A stretch of DNA of 16,015 nucleotides from JAADHY01 sp964428935. GTDB lineage: Bacteria > Planctomycetota > Planctomycetia > Planctomycetales > Planctomycetaceae. The position numbers and the translations under genes are program-made. The stretch spans positions 1 through 16,015 of the forward strand of contig CAYSAG010000104.1 of assembly GCA_964428935.1 (NCBI GenBank), given 5' to 3'. Positions 7,322 through 14,485 of this stretch are shown here, piece after piece (position 1 is the first letter of the stretch; every line of letters starts with the position of its first letter). The notes under the pieces were generated by a model. That model ran no database searches. It was not told the origin of the DNA and saw only the letters and a list, made by a program, of their open reading frames with translations.

Positions 7322-8086
7322 TCACGGCCGTTGAGCCACCTGCAACAACTGAGCCAGGGTGTCGTCCTGCGCTCGAATCAGGTTGACGTTGGCTTCGAAG
7401 GCTCGAGACGCTTCGATCAATTCCATCATTTCCCGCACCGGCTCGACGCTCGAAGCCTCCAGGAACCCTTGCCGAATCTGCACGCCGCTCGTCACGGGCG
7501 ACACCGGCCCCAACGCCCGGTACAAGCTGTTCCCCACCTTCTGCAATTGACTGAGCGATTCTGGCTGAACCACGTCGATTCGCCCCAGCTCGGTGCGCGC
7601 CGAGCCGGGGCCGACGCCGACCACCGTGCCGTCCGGACCGATTTCAATCCGCTCCGTGTCTTCCGGAACGAGAATCGGCGAGCCGGACGTGTTCAGGATG
7701 GCCAGGCCGCCGTCCTGCGTGACCAGACGGCCCGAAACGTCGCGGGTGAGCTGACCGTTGCGGGTGAGGAATTCCTGCGTGCCGTCGGAGACTCGGAAAA
7801 AGCCGGGACCACGCAGGGCCAGGTCGAGAGGCCCGCCGGTGGGAACGAGCGGACCCTCGCGGAAGTCCGTCGCCACTCCGGCCAACGACACCCCGCCCGT
7901 CGAACGCTCCAACCCGCCAGGCAACTCCTCCCCCGCCGGGACCCGTTCTGGCCGGTGGGCCTGGAACACCGCCAAGTCCCGCTTGAAGGCGGTCGTGGAC
8001 GCGTTGGCCAGGTTGTTGGCAACGACGTCGAGCCGAAGGGACTGCGCTCGAGCCCCTTCCGCCGACAAGTAAAGTCCGTAGATCAT
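7322..8086 (-). CDS. flgF: Flagellar proximal rod protein FlgF
   Basis: The protein has 254 residues from the ATG at 8086 (family ~251). The frame runs 16 codons further upstream, but that part covers the likely promoter leader. It begins MIYGLYLSAEGA and has the rod motif VANNLANASTTAFKRD at ~22-37. The central LDLALRGPGFFRVSDG and the LTRNGQL segment are typical of FlgF/FlgG. The conserved C-terminal VEPVREMMELIEASRAFEAN lies near residue 207. FlgF is the proximal rod subunit, exported by the flagellar type III system, and precedes FlgG in assembly. It is the first gene of the flagellar block, preceded by a sigma-28-like promoter and a modest GGGGTG ribosome binding site. The FlgF/FlgG paralogues are close; the assignment uses gene order and the shorter N-terminal region. 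Confidence 0.92.
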   Translation of the reverse strand: MIYGLYLSAEGARAQSLRLDVVANNLANASTTAFKRDLAVFQAHRPERVPAGEELPGGLERSTGGVSLAGVATDFREGPLVPTGGPLDLALRGPGFFRVSDGTQEFLTRNGQLTRDVSGRLVTQDGGLAILNTSGSPILVPEDTERIEIGPDGTVVGVGPGSARTELGRIDVVQPESLSQLQKVGNSLYRALGPVSPVTSGVQIRQGFLEASSVEPVREMMELIEASRAFEANVNLIRAQDDTLAQLLQVAQRP

Positions 8087-8130
8087 GGACGCACCCCATG
8101 CGCTACTGGTTGCCCCCCGTCTACTGTTCT

Positions 8131-8158
8131 TCATCGGCCGTCAAATTCGGCATCTTTA
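8131..8158 (-). promoter_or_regulatory. Sigma-28 (FliA)-like promoter of the flgF operon
   Basis: On the minus strand TAAA (8158-8155) is followed after 16 bases by GCCGATGA (8138-8131). The FliA consensus is TAAA-N15-GCCGATAA, so the -10 element matches 7 of 8 bases, the -35 core matches fully and the spacing is one base long. The predicted start lies near 8124, giving a leader of about 38 bases before the flgF ATG. The position directly before a flagellar operon supports function. No transcript data are available here. Confidence 0.55.
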
Positions 8159-8309
8159 GCACGACCGGAACAATCCGCACTACGCACAGGGTCTTCGTAG
8201 CTTGCGCAGCCTGACAACGGAGCGAACCTGGCGAGCAGAGCGGTTGGGAGCGGAAGCCGGACGGGACCGGCGACGCACCACGTCTGCAAACGGCCTTTCG
8301 CACGGGGGG

Positions 8310-8459
8310 CTTCGACAGACGGTCCCGGCGCGGGAGAAAGAGGGAGTCGCGCTGGAAGGTCTGTCGCTCCAGAGCCAACGCTTGGTCTGGCCGCCGGAAC
8401 GACACGCGTGCCGAACGGGCGTTGTTTCTAAAGACACTCGACTTCGGGACGGTCCCGGC
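8310..8459. repeat. Degenerate direct repeat upstream of the flagellar promoter
   Basis: CTTCGACAGACGGTCCCGGC at 8310-8329 recurs as CTTCGGGACGGTCCCGGC at 8442-8459, differing by a two-base indel and one substitution. The second copy includes a perfect inverted repeat CGGGAC-G-GTCCCG (8445-8457). A related GGGACCGG lies inverted near 8263-8270. It could be a regulator binding site, but GC bias makes chance similarity possible. Confidence 0.3.
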
Positions 8460-8482
8460 AGGACCGCCTGGCTGGCCGTCGT

Positions 8483-8508
8483 CCGGCCGAGCTTCAGTAG
8501 GGCCGGAA
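8483..8508 (-). terminator. Possible hairpin terminator after secDF
   Basis: A perfect seven-base inverted repeat, TCCGGCC and GGCCGGA with a 12-base loop, begins 14 bases after the secDF stop. There is no T-run, so it is not a classical intrinsic terminator. It may be a transcript end-stabilising hairpin. Confidence 0.3.
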
Positions 8509-8522
8509 GGGCGTCGCGTTCG

Positions 8523-11471
8523 TTACCAGCCCGCCTGACCGGCTCGGGCTTGAGCCCGGTAGGCGGGCGAGCCGGGCCGGTTCATCAGCCACAGCAGAAC
8601 CGGGCTGGCAATGTAAATCGAACTGTACGTACCGACAATGACGCCCAGGACCAGACAGAAGGCGAAACCGTGAATGCCTTCCCCGCCAATGGCGTACAGA
8701 ATGACGACCACGATCAGGGTGGTCAGCGAGGTGAGCAACGTCCGAGACAGCGTTTGATTGACGCTGGTGTTGACCATTTCGGGCGTCAAGGCCGGGTTCT
8801 TGCCCCGCACTTCGCGGATTCGGTCGAACACGACGATGGTGTCGTTCAACGAGTAACCAATGATCGTCAGGAAAGCGGCAATGATGGGCAAGTTGATCTT
8901 GAAGTCGACCAGCAGCAGAGCGTCGCCGATCGGCGTGCCTGCCAGGAAGGAAGCCAAGGCGATCATGCCCAGCGAGACCAGAACGTCGTGGACCAGAGCC
9001 ACGACGGCCGCGATGCCGAACGCCACTCGCTGGAACCGGAACCAGATGTAGCCGATGATGGCCACCAGGCTGAACAAGATCGCCAGGAAAGCGGCCTCTT
9101 GCATTTCCGCTCCGACCGCCTTCGAGAACTTGTTCACCTCTTCGAACAGAGGCGTCTCGGCCATTTCTTTTTGCAGGTCCGTCAGCACTCGCTTTAGGTC
9201 GCTGACGTCGACTTCTGGCCGAACCTTCAACAGCATTTCCGAGTACTTCTTGACTTGCCCCTCTTTCGCCTCGAGTCCGCTGCCGGCCGTGCCCTCCAGC
9301 TCGATCAAAGCCTCTGGGTCCGGATATTTGTTGTCGATCTTTTTCAGTCGCTGCTCGAGCTGATCGGCAATGACCGCCGGAGTCAGCTCGTCGCTGAATT
9401 TCAACGTGACCTGGTGGCCCCCCTCAAACCCCGTAATCTTCTTGGTTTGGTCCGAGGTGTCGACCTGTGGAATCTCGGTGATCTCGCCGAACTGCATGGT
9501 GACTTTGCGCAGTTCGCGGCTCGGGAAGGCGGCGGCCACTTTGCGTCGGACGACTTCCACGTCCGATTCCGTCACCCGCAAGCGGTACCGGCGACCGGGG
9601 CCCATTTTTTCCTCGTTGGCCAAGGTCAGCCGCTCCAGCGTCAAGCCCGTTCCGAACTGTTTTTCCAGGTCGGCCCGGACCTCTTCCAACGGCTGCGGCT
9701 CCACAAACTCGAACGTGACCATGGTGCCTCCGCGGAAGTCGATGTCCAGGTTGTCGGCTCCGCGAACCACCAGACCGACCATGCCGACCAAAATCAGGAT
9801 CAGCGACCCGGAAATGCAGATCTTTTGCTTGCCGACGAAGTCGATGTTCGTGCCGCCCACGATGCTCATCATCTTCAGTTCCTTGATCCACCGCTTGGCC
9901 TCGAAGATGTCGAAGACCAACCGGCCGAAGTACAGAGCCGTGAACATGCTCATGACAATTCCGATGAACAACGTGACGGCGAAGCCGCGCACCTGGTCGG
10001 TTCCGATCACGTACAACACGACGGCCGTGATCAGCGTCGTGACGTTGGCGTCCACGATCGTCGTGAAAGCTCGACCGAAGCCGTTGTGAATGGCCATGCG
10101 CAGGCTGGCCCCCTTGGCTCGCTCTTCCCTGATCCGCTCGAAGATGAGCACGTTCGCGTCGACGGCCATGCCGATCGTCAGCACGATGCCCGCCAAGCCC
10201 GGCAGCGTGAAGGCCGCCTTGATCATGGCCATCGTGCCCATGACCAGAATCAGGTTCAGCAACAAGCACAGGTCGGCGACGATGCCGGCGAATCGGTAGT
10301 AAATGGCCATGAACAGAAAGACGCTGACCGCAGCGATTTCGATGGCCAGCAGTCCCTTCTGTTGGACGTCGGCTCCCAAGAGCGGGCTGATCGAGAACTC
10401 GCTGACCGGATCCGGCTTGATGGGAATCTCCAGCGCACCGGCGTTCAGAACGTTGATCAGCTCGCGAATTTCCTGCTGAGTGAAATTGCCACGAATGATG
10501 CCGGAGTTGCTGATCACCGACTCCAGGTTCGGCGCGGAGTGGACTTTGCCGTCCAGCACGATGGCCAGACGTCGTTCGAAGCCGTCCTTGCTGGGTTGGT
10601 TCCGACTGGTCAGGGCTTGGAAGAGGAACGCGCCGCGTTGGTTGAACTGGAACCCGACGGCCGGACGTCCTTCCGAGTCGACCGTCTGGTAGGCTCGCAC
10701 CAGGTACTTACCCGTGACCCGTTCGTGCTCGGGTGGCACGATGCACAAGACCTGCTGGACCTCCTTGTCGCCCCGTTTGACCGTGCGAAAGGCGACTTCG
10801 CCGTGCGGGCTCAGCTTCTGCCCGGGAGCGATGTCACGCCACCGGGCGACCACGCGGTTCCCTTCAATCAGTTCGTCTTGGTCGGGAGGCAGACGTCTGG
10901 CCCGCTGAATCAGACCGCGGTTCTTGATGCCCCGCTCGCCGTGGTCCCGTTCGTTGGCGAGAATCTCGAACTCAAGACTTCCCAACCGTGTAATGAGCCG
11001 CTTCGTCTCTTCGACGGCGGCCAGGTCTTCACCCGGGACGATCACTTCGATCCGTGTCGAGCCGACCCGGCGGACGGTCACTTCTTTCGTGCCGCCTGGG
11101 TTGATGCGACGCCGGATGGCACCGACCATTTGCTCCATGGACGCGGCGACGTTCTTGCCGGCTGCCTTCGCCGCTTCTGTGTCGACCTCGTACACCAAGT
11201 TCGTACCGCCGGCCAGGTCGATGCCCAGGCGAATGGCGTTTTTCCAGCTGTGGCCGCGGGCGACCTGATTGACGAACGGCGTCAGACCCAGCGTGGCCGC
11301 CAACAACACGACCCCGATGCGGAACCCGACGTCCTTCACCCGCAGCCATCTTTCCAAGAAGTTGCCGATGACGAACGGCAACACGAAGATGGCAATGATC
11401 AGGAAAAACTTGAACCACCCGGAATCGGTGATTCCAGCCAGACACACAGCGCTCCAAACGAACTCGAACAT
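8523..11471 (-). CDS. secDF: SecDF fusion, Sec-translocon accessory subunit
   Basis: The protein has 982 residues from the ATG at 11471; a TTG one codon upstream is a less likely start. It combines SecD and SecF, which use the proton gradient to pull secreted proteins through SecYEG. The SecD part has two N-terminal hydrophobic segments (~20-39 and ~52-69), then LGIDLAGG (82-89), a large periplasmic region, and membrane helices around GMAVDANVLIFERIREE (~434-450). The SecF part begins ~540, with a membrane segment (~552-570), LDIDFRGGT (~576-584), a large periplasmic loop to ~790, then helices including IGYSLNDTIVVFDRIRE (~871-887). The SecF loop (~200 residues) is about twice the usual size and seems to contain two similar units; the first N-terminal segment is extra. 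It follows yajC by 60 bases and would be co-transcribed. The weak ribosome binding site suggests coupling. Confidence 0.96.
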   Translation of the reverse strand: MFEFVWSAVCLAGITDSGWFKFFLIIAIFVLPFVIGNFLERWLRVKDVGFRIGVVLLAATLGLTPFVNQVARGHSWKNAIRLGIDLAGGTNLVYEVDTEAAKAAGKNVAASMEQMVGAIRRRINPGGTKEVTVRRVGSTRIEVIVPGEDLAAVEETKRLITRLGSLEFEILANERDHGERGIKNRGLIQRARRLPPDQDELIEGNRVVARWRDIAPGQKLSPHGEVAFRTVKRGDKEVQQVLCIVPPEHERVTGKYLVRAYQTVDSEGRPAVGFQFNQRGAFLFQALTSRNQPSKDGFERRLAIVLDGKVHSAPNLESVISNSGIIRGNFTQQEIRELINVLNAGALEIPIKPDPVSEFSISPLLGADVQQKGLLAIEIAAVSVFLFMAIYYRFAGIVADLCLLLNLILVMGTMAMIKAAFTLPGLAGIVLTIGMAVDANVLIFERIREERAKGASLRMAIHNGFGRAFTTIVDANVTTLITAVVLYVIGTDQVRGFAVTLFIGIVMSMFTALYFGRLVFDIFEAKRWIKELKMMSIVGGTNIDFVGKQKICISGSLILILVGMVGLVVRGADNLDIDFRGGTMVTFEFVEPQPLEEVRADLEKQFGTGLTLERLTLANEEKMGPGRRYRLRVTESDVEVVRRKVAAAFPSRELRKVTMQFGEITEIPQVDTSDQTKKITGFEGGHQVTLKFSDELTPAVIADQLEQRLKKIDNKYPDPEALIELEGTAGSGLEAKEGQVKKYSEMLLKVRPEVDVSDLKRVLTDLQKEMAETPLFEEVNKFSKAVGAEMQEAAFLAILFSLVAIIGYIWFRFQRVAFGIAAVVALVHDVLVSLGMIALASFLAGTPIGDALLLVDFKINLPIIAAFLTIIGYSLNDTIVVFDRIREVRGKNPALTPEMVNTSVNQTLSRTLLTSLTTLIVVVILYAIGGEGIHGFAFCLVLGVIVGTYSSIYIASPVLLWLMNRPGSPAYRAQARAGQAGW

Positions 11472-11531
11472 CAATCGTCGTCCCGTGCTTTGATCGACCC
11501 GAGTGAATCCGACGTTGGTGGCGTCACAACG

Positions 11532-11876
11532 TCAGTTTTCGCCTTTCGTTTCGTCGTTGAGCACTCCCTGAATGCTGCTGCGCAAGAAGCGAATCCGCGT
11601 GTTGTCGTCGACCTTCAGCGTGACTTCCTTGCCGTCGGGCGAAATGTTGGCAATGGTGCCAATGATGCCTCCGATGGTGACCACGCGGTCGTTTTTCTTC
11701 AGCGACTTGAGCATCTCTTCCCGCTTGACCTGCTCCCGCCGCTGCGGTCGCAAAATGATGAAGTACCAAAGAAACATAATGGCAATCAGCGGCAGCAGGA
11801 ATGAACCGAAAGCCGCACCTGGCCCCGGCTGCTGTTGCTGGGCCAGCACTGTGACCAAAGGTGTCCAGAAACCCAT
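11532..11876 (-). CDS. yajC: YajC, Sec-translocon accessory membrane protein
   Basis: The protein has 114 residues, against ~110 for the family, from the ATG at 11876; AAGGA lies about 12 bases upstream. It has one membrane helix (~22-42, LLPLIAIMFLWYFIIL), followed immediately by the hallmark RPQRREQ and the conserved GDRV-like NDRVVTIGGIIGTIANI stretch. A Gln/Pro-rich segment (AQQQQPGPG) precedes the helix. YajC associates with SecDF in the inner membrane. It lies between tgt and secDF, the arrangement seen in many bacteria. The frame is open further upstream (to 11990), but the extra 38 residues are not YajC-like. Confidence 0.95.
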   Translation of the reverse strand: MGFWTPLVTVLAQQQQPGPGAAFGSFLLPLIAIMFLWYFIILRPQRREQVKREEMLKSLKKNDRVVTIGGIIGTIANISPDGKEVTLKVDDNTRIRFLRSSIQGVLNDETKGEN

Positions 11877-12194
11877 GTCTGTCGATGTCCTTGCCTGCAG
11901 TTCGTTGCTCCGGTCGTCCGGCGATCGAGCGTCCACCGGACCTGCTTCGAGACCGGCCCGCACGTCCCCGTCCTGAGACAAACAGGCCACGAGGCCGAAC
12001 CCGCCGTTCGGTCGTTCTGGTCAAGACGGAGGCCTTGCCCGGCCGAGCCGCTGCCGGCTGCGTTTCCCCGCGCTGGATGTCTGTCGGCTGATCGCTGGGC
12101 GCGCCCTTCGAACGACCACGGCAGCGACAGAAACTCCGGAGCGGCGGGCTGGCGGTGCTTCTCTGAGGAAGTTAAGTCAAGCAAGGCGCGTATC
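11877..12194. other. Intergenic region between tgt and yajC
   Basis: This 318-base interval holds no convincing gene: the open frames are Arg/Ser-rich and lack family-like segments. It is long for an operon interior, so a separate promoter for yajC-secDF is plausible. The best match is a weak sigma-70-like pair overlapping the tgt stop. Confidence 0.4.
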
Positions 12195-12220
12195 TTAGAG
12201 AGCGGCTGCCCAGCGGACAA
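12192..12220 (-). promoter_or_regulatory. Weak sigma-70-like promoter candidate for yajC-secDF
   Basis: On the minus strand TTGTCC (12220-12215) is followed after 17 bases by TAAGAT (12197-12192), four of six matches in each element. It overlaps the end of tgt and would give a leader of about 310 bases before yajC. It is plausible only because the gap is long. Confidence 0.2.
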
Positions 12221-13316
12221 GGTGAAGCTGGCGAAACTCGACAACCCGCCCTTCGCAAATCGCCCGCCGCAAGTCTCGCATCAGTTTCTGGTAGAAAGCG
12301 AGGTTGTGCCACGAGACCAACATCGGCCCCAGCATCTCTTTGGCCATGAAGAGGTGCCGCAAGTAGCCGCGGCTGAAACGCTGGCAAACCGGACACGAAC
12401 AGTCCGGGTCCAAAGGCGAACGGTCGCGCCGGTGTTTTTCGTTCCGCAGCCGGACCGGCCCGCGGCTGGTAAAGGCCATGGCGTTTCGGCCGTTCCGCGT
12501 CGGCATGACGCAGTCAAACAAATCGACGCCCCGGCAAACGGCTTCCACCAGGTCTTCCGGCCGTCCCACACCCATCAAGTAACGCGGCTTCTCAGCCGGC
12601 AACAGCGGGACGGTGAACTCCAAGGTTCGGTACATTTCCTCCGGCGGCTCCCCGACGCTCAGTCCGCCAATGGCGTAGCCGGCGAAGTCCAGCTCGACCA
12701 GCTGCCGAGCCGACCGTTCCCGCAATCGACGGTCGGTTCCGCCTTGGACAATGGCGAACAGAGCCTGGTCGTCGCGTCGGTGAGCGTCGCGGCAACGACG
12801 AGCCCAGCGGGTCGTTCTCTCAACGGCGGCCTCCAGCTGTTCCTGCGGCACTCCGTAGGCCGGACACTCGTCCAGACACAGCACACAGTCCGCTCCCAGC
12901 AGCTCCTGAATCCGAACCGCTCGTTCCGGCGTCAGTTCGAACAGGCTGCCGTCGACGTGCGATCGGAACACGACGCCGTCGTCGTCCAGGCGCGTCAACC
13001 GAGCCAGACTGAAAACCTGAAAGCCCCCGCTGTCGGTCAGAATGGGACCGTCCCATTGCATGAACTCATGCAGTCCACCCAGCTCGGCCACCACCTCGGC
13101 GCCCGGACGCAAGGCCAAGTGGTACGTGTTGGCCAAAATCATTTGAGTGCCGACCGCTCGCAACTGCTCGGGCAGCAACCCCTTGACCGTGCCCTGGGTG
13201 CCCACGGGCATGAAGGCTGGCGTCAGCACCTCGCCGTGAGGCGTCAGCCAGCGTCCGGCCCGGGCGCCGGTCTGTGGGTCGACGGCTTCGATTTCGAAGC
13301 GGAAGGGCATGGGCAT
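12195..13316 (-). CDS. tgt: Queuine/preQ1 tRNA-guanine transglycosylase
   Basis: The protein has 373 residues, as usual for bacterial Tgt. It replaces guanine-34 in tRNAs for Asp, Asn, His and Tyr by preQ1, an early step of queuosine formation in the cytoplasm. The key residues are all visible: D95 in DSGGFQVFSL (base recognition/catalysis), D268 in FDCVMPTRNGRNA (nucleophile), QGG near 191-193, GGLSVGE for base binding, and the zinc ligands C306, C308, C311 and H337, with the same 31-residue span as in the E. coli enzyme. AAGGAC lies 11 bases before the ATG at 13316; a second ATG two codons on is an alternative. It is upstream of yajC-secDF, a conserved linkage. A 14-base palindrome lies 34 bases upstream of the start. 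Confidence 0.97.
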   Translation of the reverse strand: MPMPFRFEIEAVDPQTGARAGRWLTPHGEVLTPAFMPVGTQGTVKGLLPEQLRAVGTQMILANTYHLALRPGAEVVAELGGLHEFMQWDGPILTDSGGFQVFSLARLTRLDDDGVVFRSHVDGSLFELTPERAVRIQELLGADCVLCLDECPAYGVPQEQLEAAVERTTRWARRCRDAHRRDDQALFAIVQGGTDRRLRERSARQLVELDFAGYAIGGLSVGEPPEEMYRTLEFTVPLLPAEKPRYLMGVGRPEDLVEAVCRGVDLFDCVMPTRNGRNAMAFTSRGPVRLRNEKHRRDRSPLDPDCSCPVCQRFSRGYLRHLFMAKEMLGPMLVSWHNLAFYQKLMRDLRRAICEGRVVEFRQLHLVRWAAAL

Positions 13317-13349
13317 TGACGCAGATGTCCTTCGGTCGGACTGCGGCTT

Positions 13350-13363
13350 GCTGACCGGTCAGC
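13350..13363. promoter_or_regulatory. Perfect 14-base palindrome upstream of tgt
   Basis: GCTGACCGGTCAGC is fully self-complementary and lies in the 125-base gap between the GspF-like gene and tgt, 34 bases before the tgt ATG. It resembles an operator for a dimeric regulator. One such palindrome is expected by chance in a sequence of this length, so function is uncertain. Confidence 0.25.
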
Positions 13364-13441
13364 GGGTGGGACGCCGTGAGCAGGCGAAGCCGCGCGAGCT
13401 CGGAGCGAGAAAGCACGCGCTTGCGGCCGCCGGCTCCGGCT

Positions 13442-14485
13442 TCAAATCCCCCGCAAGGCCTCGTTCAGCATGCCGACGTACCACAGCATGACACGCAGGA
13501 CGAAGAAAATAATGAACGCCGCCACGAGCGACCAGATTGCCCAGCCCAGAGCGGCGGCCATGGTTTGCAAGCTCCGGCGAGCCCGCTCCTCGAACTGAGG
13601 GCTCAGGCGGTGGAGCTGCTCCGGCACCGTCCCGGCCGTCTCGCCGACCTTCACCATGTGAACGTAGTCCGCCGGGAAAAGGCCCGTGGCGGCCATGGCG
13701 TCCGACAGCTCCTCGCCTGCTTCCACCAGCTGCGTCATTTGCGGAATGGCGGCCATGTACGCCCCATTGGCTGTCGCCTGCAAACTCAATTCCAAGCTGC
13801 GGTTCATGGGCATGCCCGTTTGCTGCGTCAGGTAGAACGCCCATGAGAACCGAGCAATGGCGAAAGACTGCACGCAGTCGCCCAGGACCGGGATTCTCAG
13901 CACGAACGAATCGAACACCTGTTTGGCCGCCAAGCTGCGGTTGACCAACTGGTAGACAACGAACAGCAGCGAAAGCGTGCCGAAGTTGTACGCCAGCCAC
14001 TTCACGGCCCCGGACGGCCCAATCAGCCCCAGCCCCAGCACGTCCAGCGGTTTCGTTCCGCGTACGTCGGCAATGATTCCCAACACCAAAATCAGCAACG
14101 CAATGACACCAATGGCCGCAAAAAACTGAAACGCCGGCCAGGCAATCGACCGCAGGAACGAGCGGCGAAGTTCCAGCACTTTGTCGTAGTGGTCGGCCAA
14201 GTGAGCGAGCACCTCCGGCAACTGACCGGTCTGCTCGCCCATTTCGACCATGTTCACCACCAGCTCAGGGAAGTACTCGCCGTAGGCCCGCATCGACTCT
14301 GACAGCTCGTTGCCCCGCTGAATGGCTTCGGAAATCTCTGTCAGGACAGCTTTGCAGTACGAGTCTCCAGTCTTGTCCGACACCAATCGCAACGCGTCCT
14401 TGATGTCGACGCCCGAGTGAAGCAGCGTGCTGAGGTTGCGGCAGAGCCGCGCGAGCGTTTTGAGCGGAATGCGAGCGTGGAACAT
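13442..14485 (-). CDS. GspF/PilC-like type II secretion inner-membrane platform protein
   Basis: The protein has 347 residues from the ATG at 14485, with AGGAAA about 10 bases upstream; the 65 extra upstream codons are Arg/Pro-rich and unlike protein. It carries two T2SSF domains. The first (~10-130) has LSTLLHSGVDIKDALRL and VVNMVEMGEQTGQLPEVL. The second (~207-330) has the parallel LTQQTGMPMNRSLEL and YVHMVKVGETAGTVPEQL. Hydrophobic segments lie at ~116-138, ~165-181 and ~312-334. Such proteins form the inner-membrane platform of type II secretion or type IV pilus machines. It is shorter than the usual ~400 residues, lacking most of the cytoplasmic N-terminal extension. No ATPase, pilin or secretin gene is nearby, so its machine is unknown. 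It is upstream of tgt and divergent from fabI. Confidence 0.88.
   Translation of the reverse strand: MFHARIPLKTLARLCRNLSTLLHSGVDIKDALRLVSDKTGDSYCKAVLTEISEAIQRGNELSESMRAYGEYFPELVVNMVEMGEQTGQLPEVLAHLADHYDKVLELRRSFLRSIAWPAFQFFAAIGVIALLILVLGIIADVRGTKPLDVLGLGLIGPSGAVKWLAYNFGTLSLLFVVYQLVNRSLAAKQVFDSFVLRIPVLGDCVQSFAIARFSWAFYLTQQTGMPMNRSLELSLQATANGAYMAAIPQMTQLVEAGEELSDAMAATGLFPADYVHMVKVGETAGTVPEQLHRLSPQFEERARRSLQTMAAALGWAIWSLVAAFIIFFVLRVMLWYVGMLNEALRGI

Larger units (their letters stand above)
8087..8522. other. Intergenic region between secDF and flgF with promoter and repeats
   Basis: This 436-base interval has no convincing protein; open frames here are Arg/Ser/Pro-rich. It holds the sigma-28-like promoter near flgF, a hairpin just after the secDF stop (8483-8508) and a degenerate direct repeat (8310-8329 and 8442-8459). 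It is the natural boundary between the secretion genes and the flagellar operon. Confidence 0.5.

Noticed and set aside
8121..8437. Small minus-strand frames between secDF and flgF
   Set aside because: Arg/Ser/Pro-rich, no family-like segments, no convincing ribosome binding site; they run through the candidate promoter.
9255..11804. 849-codon plus-strand frame opposite secDF
   Set aside because: Gln/Asp/His/Arg-rich antisense shadow of the strongly supported SecDF reading; no domain, and no ribosome binding site was found.
11786..12244. 152-codon minus-strand frame between tgt and yajC
   Set aside because: Overlaps both yajC and tgt in another frame and looks random.
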